From assembly GCA_036489315.1 (NCBI GenBank), contig DASXFZ010000044.1, forward strand, positions 62,001 through 126,000: a stretch of 64,000 nt of DNA. The letters run 5' to 3'. How positions within the stretch are numbered: position 1 is the first letter of the stretch; each line of letters begins with the position of its first letter. Made by a program: the position numbers and the translations under genes. This DNA comes from Candidatus Cybelea sp. (lineage in GTDB: Bacteria; Vulcanimicrobiota; Vulcanimicrobiia; Vulcanimicrobiales; Vulcanimicrobiaceae). The notes beneath the pieces were generated by a model, which worked only from the letters and a program-made list of their open reading frames with translations, was not told the DNA's origin and ran no database searches. Shown here in pieces: positions 19,301 through 25,835 of the stretch.

Positions 19301-19892
19301 ACGGTCGAACGAGCTCTTCGACATCGTTCAAGAGAAGCGTACGATCGCGGCCAACCAGGTCAATGCGAGCTTTGCGAACGTTCAGCTCGGAAACGCGGCC
19401 GCCGCCAAGGCGTTTGCTTCGTCGGCGCTGCGGATCACGCGCGAGATCGCGTATCCCGTTTTTGAAGCAGCCGCGCTCGCGAATCTCGGAAACGCGGAGC
19501 GCGCGCTCGGCGAGCTCGATGCTGCGATCGGACATATGGAAGAAGGCGTCGCGATTCGCCGCTCCGTTCAGGAGCCGCGCGACTTCGTCGACGACCTCGC
19601 CGATCTTACGTTTGCGTACCTCGCGGCGGGGAGAGCCGGCGAGGCCGGCGCCGCGGCGCGAGAACTCCTCGCCCTTGGGGAGGATTCGTTCGAGGGTGCG
19701 TTTTGGCCGCAATATGCGTGGTGGGCAACCGCTGCGGGGCTCGCCGCCGGCGGCGCCGAGCGCGAGGCGCGGCACGCGCGCGAGCGCGCTCATGCCGAGC
19801 TGGCGGATTTTGCAGCCCGGATTGCCGACGAGCGAATCCGCGCGGCATTCCTCAACGTGCCGGTCAACCGCACGATCGCCTCAAGCGATTGA
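16398..19892 (+). CDS. BTAD/SARP-like transcriptional regulator with AAA ATPase and TPR repeats
   Basis: The 1164-residue protein opens with an OmpR/SARP-type winged helix (residues 17-110). The bacterial transcriptional activator domain follows to about 255 (DPWREDVLRSLVAVRYESGD). Next is an AAA_16-type ATPase with Walker A GEAGIGKT at 306-313 and Walker B LLLVLEDLHW at 416-425. Residues from about 650 to 1150 are TPR-like repeats. Such large activators are thought to bind DNA after ATP- and ligand-driven oligomerisation. The target is unknown. GTG at 16398 is the first start; GTG at 16416 would remove six residues outside the fold. The 3' end overlaps a short MocR-like remnant on the other strand. 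Confidence 0.85.
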   Translation: MPKPLRVNDARASAGGLEVRLFGEPDVRCAGASLKFAKRPVTLAMVALLLLKRGRPLARESLAFTLFPDSDEENALAELRRYVYLANKALPAAQSEAWILGDGETIRWNDSNPAFVDFIEFERLAGEPQTQHLAVELYAGDLLENVYDDWVLGERERLRAKYFNLLDELIDRSRAERNFPAAVAHARRVLSADPWREDVLRSLVAVRYESGDTAGALAEYDRFAKRLRDELAIAPMPETIALRQSILRQEAVPGALAPRVPAAGGDPARPASSILPFVGREKELAQLYNAWGRAARGGAGLVLLAGEAGIGKTRLTAELARTVQAEGGRVFVGTTASPESTPYQAIVEALRSGLPLLLARKISPERRTVLSPLLPELHDPDAPGAIFSESSPERDTARIYEALSFAVRGLASPRPLLLVLEDLHWAGSATIEALGAIFRDAARLPILIVVTFRAEEVSVSHPLRTLERSLRPHYKIEELELERFAEADVRELLERMEGLHEKGDDVARALYVQSEGNALFLEGAIDVLLENRAAAVESSTLSGVIAKRVARLGDDARAVAEIAAVAGSGCSVLLIREVSNLSSSALARGIDELLDRRVFREAGARSGYDYVFSHHLIAGAIYSEIEPAFKRQRHFRIAECLEAIFESDGSASPREIARQYELAGSPDRAGEWYLAAARSAAGVHAHGDVIELASRALENASSLDLRRAVLEVRELARNRRGDREGQREDIELLDDLAGSDSRAAFDVALRRVLLARALGDANEEGRLIARLAQLADELGDLERAQALTQRATHAGLCSRSAEGVEPARQALEIYERIGDLQGQLECLQLLVEFSINIGELSESHRYLSLIGTRAASLTDQTIEARALASAGRAALLRQDYRECFSLTERALQLNLALNDREGEAGSRGRLAVTAAWLGDYTYALREFDEAVAIYESLEHKRGLASSYTNRTVLLMRVGLFAEALRSIERSNELFDIVQEKRTIAANQVNASFANVQLGNAAAAKAFASSALRITREIAYPVFEAAALANLGNAERALGELDAAIGHMEEGVAIRRSVQEPRDFVDDLADLTFAYLAAGRAGEAGAAARELLALGEDSFEGAFWPQYAWWATAAGLAAGGAEREARHARERAHAELADFAARIADERIRAAFLNVPVNRTIASSD

Positions 19893-19974
19893 GTTCGCGA
19901 GCGCCGCCAGCCGCACGGCGCCGCTCTCGATCTCCGCGTCACTTCCGTTGGCAAAGCCCATCACGTTAGCGGCG
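19881..19974 (-). pseudogene. Remnant resembling the C terminus of a MocR-type aminotransferase regulator
   Basis: On the minus strand this stretch reads VMGFANGSDAEIESGAVRLA then ALANSIA and a stop at 19883-19881. That matches the usual tail of PLP-dependent MocR/GntR proteins (GF..LS.EEIE.GV.RLA.AL). Upstream of it the frame runs into the SnoaL-like gene, so only about 30 codons remain. It may mark a deletion or insertion junction. A very small genuine ORF (GTG at 19964) cannot be excluded. Confidence 0.4.
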
Positions 19975-20553
19975 CGAGATCACTCCCGCGAGCCTCCGAA
20001 CGATGCCGCCGGCGGTGATTCGCGCGATCGTTAAGGGATGGGCGACGACGGTCGCCAAGCGGCCCGCGAACGTCTCCGGTTCGTGAAAGACTCCGAGCTG
20101 CTTGAGCACCGTTGCGCGATCGTAGTAGACTCGTTCGCCGGTCAGGCGATCCTGGGCATCGAAGCTAAAGACGGCGCACAGCGGTATCGCGACGGTGCGG
20201 CCGGTTCCGGGAAGCCCGCGCCACGTTCCGCGGTGAGTACCGCGGATCACGACCTCGAGTATTACCTGTTCCGAAGTGACGTATTCGTGGCGCAAGTCGA
20301 TGAAGAGGTCCGGGACGCTGCGCAGCAGCCCTTCGTAGTAGGACCGCACCCCGTCGCGCCCGGCGTGGTGTTCGTTCCAGGCCTCGTCATCGTAGCCGGC
20401 GGATTCCCCGAACGTCTGCAGGATCGCCTCAAGGTCGTGGGCGTTCTCATAGCGGACGTGTTCGCGCACCGCAGTGAGGCGAGCCGCCATCCGCCGGCCC
20501 AGCGCCGAATCTGACACGCCGGTTAGGTTTCGCAGCGGGGCCGGCTGGACCAT
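19966..20553 (-). CDS. SnoaL-like / ester-cyclase-type NTF2-fold protein
   Basis: The 195-residue cytoplasmic protein has the SnoaL-polyketide-cyclase-like pattern: ENAHDLEAILQTFGESAGYD, GRDGVRSYYEGLLRSVPDLF, GTHRGTWRGLPGTGRTVAIP and the closing FSFDAQDRLTGERVYYD. This arrangement is typical of ester cyclase family members whose substrates are unknown. The last 40 residues, basic and helical, extend beyond the usual domain. The stop overlaps the MocR-like remnant. Confidence 0.75.
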   Translation of the reverse strand: MVQPAPLRNLTGVSDSALGRRMAARLTAVREHVRYENAHDLEAILQTFGESAGYDDEAWNEHHAGRDGVRSYYEGLLRSVPDLFIDLRHEYVTSEQVILEVVIRGTHRGTWRGLPGTGRTVAIPLCAVFSFDAQDRLTGERVYYDRATVLKQLGVFHEPETFAGRLATVVAHPLTIARITAGGIVRRLAGVISRR

Positions 20554-20610
20554 GTGCCCGAGGTCACGGGGCCTGAACCGAAAGCCCCTTTGCTTTCCGC
20601 TCCCTCCGTA

Positions 20611-20616
20611 TAGAAT
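20611..20616 (+). promoter_or_regulatory. -10 box TAGAAT of a probable leaderless transcript
   Basis: TAGAAT ends 5 bases before ATG 20622. A possible -35 (TTGCTT, 20590-20595) lies 15 bases upstream. No purine-rich ribosome site is present before the ATG, consistent with leaderless initiation of the nucleotidyltransferase operon. Confidence 0.4.
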
Positions 20617-20621
20617 TGGGC

Positions 20622-21359
20622 ATGGGCTTCACCCGGGGCCTCATTATGGCTGGGGGCAGGTCGCAACGAATGCGCGCCGTCGCGGGCACGCCCCACAAGG
20701 CCCTCGCGCGAATTCGCGGCGTCACGCTTTTGGAGTGGAACGTCCGTTTGCTCATGCGCAACGGTTTCCACGATATCGTCGTCGCCGTGAGCCAGAACGA
20801 GCCCGAAATCTCGGAGTTCGTCGCAACCTCGGTTGCGCCGCAGGCCGCGCTGCGCGGCGCGAGCGTCGAGCTGTTCCTCGAAGAGACGCCGCTGGGGAAT
20901 ATCGGCGCGGCACGCGAGGTCGTCGGTGAGGCCGACAACGTGCTGGTGCTGTACGTCGACAACCTTGCCTCGATCGATCCGCGGCGCCTCGTCGAGTACC
21001 ACGAACTCGAAGGCTTTGCGATGACGATAGCGACGCATCGTGAGGCGTTTCAAATTCCGTTCGGCCGTTTGGCGCTCGACGGCAATCGGATCCGAGAGTA
21101 CGCCGAGAAGCCGGCCCTCACGATGCAGGTCTCCAGCGGCACCTGCGCGCTGTCGAGGCGCGCCTGCGCCGCGATTCCCCCCGGGCGGCTGACCGGAGCC
21201 AGCGACCTTTTTGCCGTGCTGACGGCAAATGGCGAATCGGTTGGCGCGTTTACCCACAACGAGCCTTGGATCGACATCAACGACGTGCCGGCGCTGCTTC
21301 GCGCGCGCGATCTCGTTGAGTCGCGGCAATCCGAGTTTTTTGGCCTGACCCTCCCGTGA
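20622..21359 (+). CDS. Sugar-1-phosphate nucleotidyltransferase
   Basis: The 245-residue GT-A fold enzyme starts GLIMAGGRSQRMRAVAGTPH, the nucleotide-binding GG-x-x-x-R-M loop. It continues with PLGNIGAA and VLYVDNL, the metal-binding Asp region. Its short length and sequence flavour resemble HddC/MurU-type pyrophosphorylases that load a sugar-1-phosphate onto GTP or UTP. It is the first gene of a trio with a GT4 and an epimerase, joined by 4-base overlaps. It likely activates the sugar or cyclitol used by that trio. ATG at 20622 is favoured over TTG at 20616. Confidence 0.82.
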   Translation: MGFTRGLIMAGGRSQRMRAVAGTPHKALARIRGVTLLEWNVRLLMRNGFHDIVVAVSQNEPEISEFVATSVAPQAALRGASVELFLEETPLGNIGAAREVVGEADNVLVLYVDNLASIDPRRLVEYHELEGFAMTIATHREAFQIPFGRLALDGNRIREYAEKPALTMQVSSGTCALSRRACAAIPPGRLTGASDLFAVLTANGESVGAFTHNEPWIDINDVPALLRARDLVESRQSEFFGLTLP

Positions 21360-22561
21360 ACCGGCTGCGCGTTCTCTCGGTAATCAATTCGCTCTACTTT
21401 GGCGGCGCCGAGTGCCGCTTGCTGAGCCTATCGAAAAGCATCGATCGCGAACGTTTCGATCAGCGGGTGCTCACGCTCAAGGTGCCCGACGCGCAGCGAG
21501 AACGCAGCCTCGGCAGCCTGCGCCCCCACTTTGCGGCGGCGGGAATTGCCATCGACGACCTCGGCGAGGAAGCCCCGGAACTCGGCAGCGCGCATGGTAG
21601 CGCCGTAAAGGTGGTGCGCTCCGTTCCCCGCCTGACGCGAACGCTCGCGAAGCTGCGCGGCTACATTCGGGAGAACCGGATCGACGTCGTCGATACGCAC
21701 ACCGGTACTGCAAATCAGATCGGGATCGCCGCCGCGGTTTTGTGCAAGCGCCCGGTCGTCGCCACCACCTACGGTTTGGAAGTCTTTCGCCCGCTCTGGG
21801 TGTGGCGCGGCTCCGAGTCGGCGATGTTCACCGCGGCCTCGGCGATCGTCACCGACTCCGAAGCGGTGGCGGAGCTAGTTCGGCGTAAGCTGCTGCGTCG
21901 CCGGAGCGTCGCCGTCATCCCTAATGGGATCGCGCCGCCGCAGACGCAGCACAGCCGCGAAGAGATGCACGCGCGGTTCGGCATTCCGCTCGACCCAAAG
22001 GTCCGCGTGATCGGACAAGTTGCGTCGCTCACGCCGCGCAAGGGTCACCTGGTCTTGCTCGATGCGGCGCAGCGCTTGAGCAGAGCCGATCCAAACCTTC
22101 ACTTCCTGATCTGCGGCTACGCTCGCGGGTGGTTCGATTACGAGCGGGCCCTGCACGCTCGCACCGCCGAGCTTGGTCTGCGCGGGCGGGTGCATTTCGT
22201 CGAATATCCGGGTCCCGTGGGGGATGTTTATCGAGGCATCGACGTGCAGGTGCACGCCTCGACGCAGGAGTCGCTGCCGCAGGCGATCATCGAGGGCATG
22301 GCGCTTGGGAAACCAGCCGTCGTAACGGCGATCGCCGGCATTCCGACGATGGTCGGCGACGGAGAATCGGGACTCGTCGTTCCTCCGGACGATGCTGCCG
22401 CGCTGGCGAACGCACTCGCACGCCTGCTGCAAGACGCGTCGCTCGCGGCGCGGCTCGGCGAGACGGCTCGGCAGCGCTACCTCGCAAATTATACCGACGT
22501 ACAGATGGCGCGCCGCCTCGAAGCGATCTTCGCAGGCGTCGCTGCGCCGGCGGCTGCATGA
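21356..22561 (+). CDS. GT4-family glycosyltransferase
   Basis: The 401-residue GT-B fold retaining transferase has an N-terminal acceptor domain (VLSVINSLYFGGAECRLLSL). Its C-terminal donor domain carries VASLTPRKGHLVLLDA and the E-x7-E motif in ESLPQAIIEG. It likely moves a nucleotide-activated sugar or cyclitol to an acceptor in the cytoplasm. Its GTG overlaps the stop of the nucleotidyltransferase (GTGA), and its own stop overlaps the epimerase ATG. This indicates translational coupling and a shared pathway. Confidence 0.88.
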   Translation: MNRLRVLSVINSLYFGGAECRLLSLSKSIDRERFDQRVLTLKVPDAQRERSLGSLRPHFAAAGIAIDDLGEEAPELGSAHGSAVKVVRSVPRLTRTLAKLRGYIRENRIDVVDTHTGTANQIGIAAAVLCKRPVVATTYGLEVFRPLWVWRGSESAMFTAASAIVTDSEAVAELVRRKLLRRRSVAVIPNGIAPPQTQHSREEMHARFGIPLDPKVRVIGQVASLTPRKGHLVLLDAAQRLSRADPNLHFLICGYARGWFDYERALHARTAELGLRGRVHFVEYPGPVGDVYRGIDVQVHASTQESLPQAIIEGMALGKPAVVTAIAGIPTMVGDGESGLVVPPDDAAALANALARLLQDASLAARLGETARQRYLANYTDVQMARRLEAIFAGVAAPAAA

Positions 22562-23577
22562 AGCGGGCTTTGGTTACCGGCGCGCAGGGTTTCGCGGGTA
22601 GATATCTCGTCGCCGAGCTGCTCGCTGCGGATCCGCGCCTCGAGATTGCCGGCCTCGGGCGCTCGCCGGTTCGCGGCACGTTTACGCACGAAGTGACGCT
22701 GGGCGGCGAGCGCGTTTCGGCACCGCTCCCCAGCGGACTCGCGGCTGCGGCAAGCGACGTACGCTACCGTTACTACCAGGCGGATATCCGCGACCGTGCG
22801 GCGCTTCGCACGATCTTGCATAAGTTTCAGCCCGACCGGATCTTCCACTTGGCATCGGGCTTGCGCGACGACGCGCCGAGCCACTTGTTCGGTACCAACG
22901 TCGAGGGAGCCATCGACTTTTTGGAGGCCGTCGCGGACGCGGCCCCGCGGGTAGAACGAATCGTCGTCGGCTCGAGCGGATCGGTGTACGGCCGGCCGGC
23001 GGTGCTCCCGTTGGGTGAAGACGCGCCGTGCGAGCCCTGCGATTACTACGCCGTCAGCAAGCTTGCCCAAGAACACGCCGTGCGCATCTTGGCAGCGCAG
23101 CGAGGGCTGCCGGTCGTCGTTGCGCGGATCTTCAACATCGTTGGTGCCGGACAGGACGAACGTCACGTCGCGGGACGGTTTGCCTCGCAGATCGCCGCCA
23201 TCGGTGCCGGTGCCGCGCCCGCCCGGCTCGAGGCCGGCGACCTGTCCACGGCTCGAGACTTTATCGACGTGCGCGACGTCGCACGCGCGCTTGCGATCCT
23301 CGCCCGCGAGCCCCGGGTACGCGGAACGTATAACGTGGCCGGCGGCGTCGCAACGCCGATCGGCGAGATTTTGGGAGCGCTGCTCGACGCAGCGCAGCTG
23401 CGCGCGACGGTAACGGTCGAGCGAACCTATTCGCGAGCCTCGGATATGCCGCGCGCCTTCGCGAGCATCGAGCGGCTGCGCGCCGCCGGCTACGCACCGA
23501 GCGTTTCGTTAGCGCGAAGCCTCACCGACCTTCTCGATTACTATCGGCGAAATCTCGTACCGGCAGAAGCGGTCTAG
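22558..23577 (+). CDS. NAD-dependent epimerase/dehydratase of the extended SDR type
   Basis: The 339-residue enzyme has the nucleotide loop TGAQGFAG at residues 7-14 and the catalytic YYAVSK (Tyr-x3-Lys). It shows ARIFNIVGAGQDERHV, a pattern typical of GDP-mannose 4,6-dehydratase and GDP-4-keto-6-deoxymannose reductase (RMD). It likely modifies a nucleotide-linked sugar made by the first gene of the trio. It ends 18 bases from the stop of the convergent GH4-type gene. Confidence 0.87.
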   Translation: MKRALVTGAQGFAGRYLVAELLAADPRLEIAGLGRSPVRGTFTHEVTLGGERVSAPLPSGLAAAASDVRYRYYQADIRDRAALRTILHKFQPDRIFHLASGLRDDAPSHLFGTNVEGAIDFLEAVADAAPRVERIVVGSSGSVYGRPAVLPLGEDAPCEPCDYYAVSKLAQEHAVRILAAQRGLPVVVARIFNIVGAGQDERHVAGRFASQIAAIGAGAAPARLEAGDLSTARDFIDVRDVARALAILAREPRVRGTYNVAGGVATPIGEILGALLDAAQLRATVTVERTYSRASDMPRAFASIERLRAAGYAPSVSLARSLTDLLDYYRRNLVPAEAV

Positions 23578-23595
23578 ATAACCTTCGGATTCATT

Positions 23596-24816
23596 CTAAA
23601 CCGCGGCGAGCAGGTCGGCGCTCAGCGCGTCGACGTCGACGCCGCGGCCCTCCAGCCACGGGTGCTCCGCAAGAACGTTCGCGCAGTCGCCGATCCGCGC
23701 TGCGAGCACCGCCCGCGCCGCCAGACGCTCGTACCGTACGAAATGCTCGAGCGTCTGCAGGATCCGCGGGGCGAGGTTCGTGCGTCTCTCCAACCGCATT
23801 CGGACTCCGTCTTCGAAAACGAAAGGCTGCTCGAGAACGTCCTCAGCAGCTAAAAACGGCAGATATCCTTCGTTGCGCTGCGAGAGAAAGAACGTCGTCG
23901 AAACCGGCAGGCCCGCGAGCGCACCGACGTACGGAGCGACCGCATCCGAATACCACGGAGTCGGCCGGCGCGCGAGCGCTTCGACGATCTCCTCGCGACC
24001 GGCTGCGGCAAAAGCCTTTAGCGCCTCTTGCTGGATTGACGCCAGTTCGGTCGCGCGCGAAGGCTGGCTGCGCTGCCGGCGCAGCGTAACGTCGGGTTCG
24101 TAGTGCAGGCTGAGATATTTTAAGGGAATCGCGCTCACGGCGCGAATCAGCCGGCTCGTCGGAAAGGAAGCGTCGTCGCACGTCGCCGCGTACTGTGCGA
24201 CGAGACTCGTGCCGTCGACCGATACGTCGTCGAACCATCCGAGGTGATTGACGCCGGCATAGCTGAAGGTGACGCGTGCAACGGGAGCGCGCAGCGACGC
24301 GCAGGCCGCGCACAGGGTAACCCACGGCAGCTCGCAGATGCCCGCGACGTCGAGCGACGGAAAGGCCGAGAGCGCGCATCGCACGAGCAGGCTCAACGGC
24401 GCGGTCATCAGCAGAATCTTCGCGCGAGGGCAGCGCCGGTGGATCTCTTCGAGCGCCCGCGACAGTTGCGGCCACGACCGCCAGGCCGCCGCGAAGCCTC
24501 CCGGTCCGAGCCCTTCGTCGCCGCACAGGCCGTGACGCAGGGGAAAGGACTCATCGCGCGCGCGGGCGTCGTAGCCGCCGTATCGCGCCTGTAGAATCAC
24601 GACGTCGGTACCCTGCAAATCGGCAAAATCCCTCGCGCACCGCGACGTAACCCGTTCGCCGGATAGGATGTCGATGGCGCGCCGTACCGCGCTAAGCCGC
24701 TCTTCCGAGCGCCCGATGAGCGTAACGTCGAGCTCGGGCGCGAGCGAACGCAGTTCGGGCGTCATGAAGAGCGCCGGCGTGCTGGCCGCGCTGCCCCCGA
24801 CGATCGCGATCTTCAA
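23596..24816 (-). CDS. GH4-family-like NAD-dependent glycosidase or dehydrogenase
   Basis: The 406-residue protein has the GH4 Rossmann start KIAIVGGSAASTPALF, the stretches VVILQARYGGYDARARDESF and GLGPGGFAAA, and the metal ligands C161 (AGICELP) and H191 (GVNHLGW). GH4 enzymes cleave glycosides by NAD+/Mn2+ redox elimination, with oxidation at C3. The family's usual TNP substrate loop reads MTAP here and the residue after the metal Cys is E rather than N. Substrate preference may therefore differ, and it could act as a dehydrogenase on a cyclitol. The TTG start overlaps the kinase stop (TTGA), so the two are coupled. Confidence 0.75.
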   Translation of the reverse strand: MKIAIVGGSAASTPALFMTPELRSLAPELDVTLIGRSEERLSAVRRAIDILSGERVTSRCARDFADLQGTDVVILQARYGGYDARARDESFPLRHGLCGDEGLGPGGFAAAWRSWPQLSRALEEIHRRCPRAKILLMTAPLSLLVRCALSAFPSLDVAGICELPWVTLCAACASLRAPVARVTFSYAGVNHLGWFDDVSVDGTSLVAQYAATCDDASFPTSRLIRAVSAIPLKYLSLHYEPDVTLRRQRSQPSRATELASIQQEALKAFAAAGREEIVEALARRPTPWYSDAVAPYVGALAGLPVSTTFFLSQRNEGYLPFLAAEDVLEQPFVFEDGVRMRLERRTNLAPRILQTLEHFVRYERLAARAVLAARIGDCANVLAEHPWLEGRGVDVDALSADLLAAV

Positions 24817-25823
24817 CGAACGGCCTCGCACCGCGCGCGGTAAAAGGCGGCCGCGCCGGCCAAGCAGACATCCTCGATTTCGTCGTAAATGGTAAGGCTG
24901 CCGCTGCGCCAGAGCGGGAACGCTTGCGAGCCCAATAGCTCGACGAGCTGCGCGCCGAGCACGTCGTGATAGACCGGGCCGAGCCGCTGCGCAAAACCTC
25001 CGATCGCGACGATGCGATCGAGGCCGGCCGCGGCTACGAGCGAGGAGAGGACTCGAGCCAAAGGCTGCGCCGCCGTGCGAATTATCGAGAGCGCCCAGGC
25101 GTCGCCCGCAAGCGCCGCGGGGATCAGATGCTCTTCGTTGGTGATCTCGGCGGGTCCGGCGCCGTCGCGCCGAGCGATCCGCGAGCTCGCGAAGGCCGCG
25201 GGTTGTGCGCGCGCCATGCGCCGCGCCAGCCGCTGCGTGCCGCGCCCCGACGAGATCGCGCCGAGATGCCCGCGGCCGCCGCAGTCGCACGCCGGGGCCT
25301 CGGGGGACGTATCGACGACGATATGGCCGATCTCTCCGGCGAAGCCGGTATCGAGGACGCGGTCGGGGTGGCGGCGATCGTAGAGTTTGCCGCCGATTCC
25401 GCTGCTGACCGTCACCACGAAAAAGCGCTCGGCGTCGAGGCGTTGCGAGAGATACCACGCCGCCGCGGAAACGTCGTTGATCAAGTGCACGCGGCGCCCG
25501 GTTCGCGACTGCAGCTCGCCGGCGATGTCGGGAATCGGGCCGGCCCGCGCTCCCAGGATCGTGGGTGCGGCGAGAAGGCGGCAACCCGCGACGACCGGCC
25601 CGGGGACCGAAAAAGCGATGGCGTCGCCGGTATCGTTGTCGCGGCTCGCGTCGCGCACGTAGCCGGCGATCGAATCGAGGATCGATTCCCACAACTCCGC
25701 GCCGTTTGCCGCGGGGTGAAAGTTGCTGATTTTTCGGCGCGCGTAGGAGTGGAGCTCTCCGTCGTCGCTCGCCACCGCCAATCGAAGGTGCGTACCTCCG
25801 GCGTCTACCGCAATGACGGGCAC
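24813..25823 (-). CDS. ROK-family sugar/cyclitol kinase
   Basis: The 336-residue ASKHA kinase has phosphate loop AVDAGGTHLRLAV, catalytic base D117 (LINDVSAAAW), GEIGHI at 164-168 and a zinc motif C179-D-C181-GGRG-H186. In that motif the usual last cysteine is histidine. ROK kinases phosphorylate sugars. In acarbose-type pathways a ROK member (AcbM) phosphorylates 2-epi-5-epi-valiolone at O7. Its position directly after the sugar phosphate cyclase gene, 12 bases downstream, supports a cyclitol kinase role here. That role is inferred from context. Confidence 0.82.
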   Translation of the reverse strand: MPVIAVDAGGTHLRLAVASDDGELHSYARRKISNFHPAANGAELWESILDSIAGYVRDASRDNDTGDAIAFSVPGPVVAGCRLLAAPTILGARAGPIPDIAGELQSRTGRRVHLINDVSAAAWYLSQRLDAERFFVVTVSSGIGGKLYDRRHPDRVLDTGFAGEIGHIVVDTSPEAPACDCGGRGHLGAISSGRGTQRLARRMARAQPAAFASSRIARRDGAGPAEITNEEHLIPAALAGDAWALSIIRTAAQPLARVLSSLVAAAGLDRIVAIGGFAQRLGPVYHDVLGAQLVELLGSQAFPLWRSGSLTIYDEIEDVCLAGAAAFYRARCEAVR

Positions 25824-25835
25824 GGCGCCGGTTTG

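Noticed and set aside
23578-23595. Terminator between the convergent cyclitol trios.
   Set aside because: The 18-base gap has no inverted repeat of useful length.
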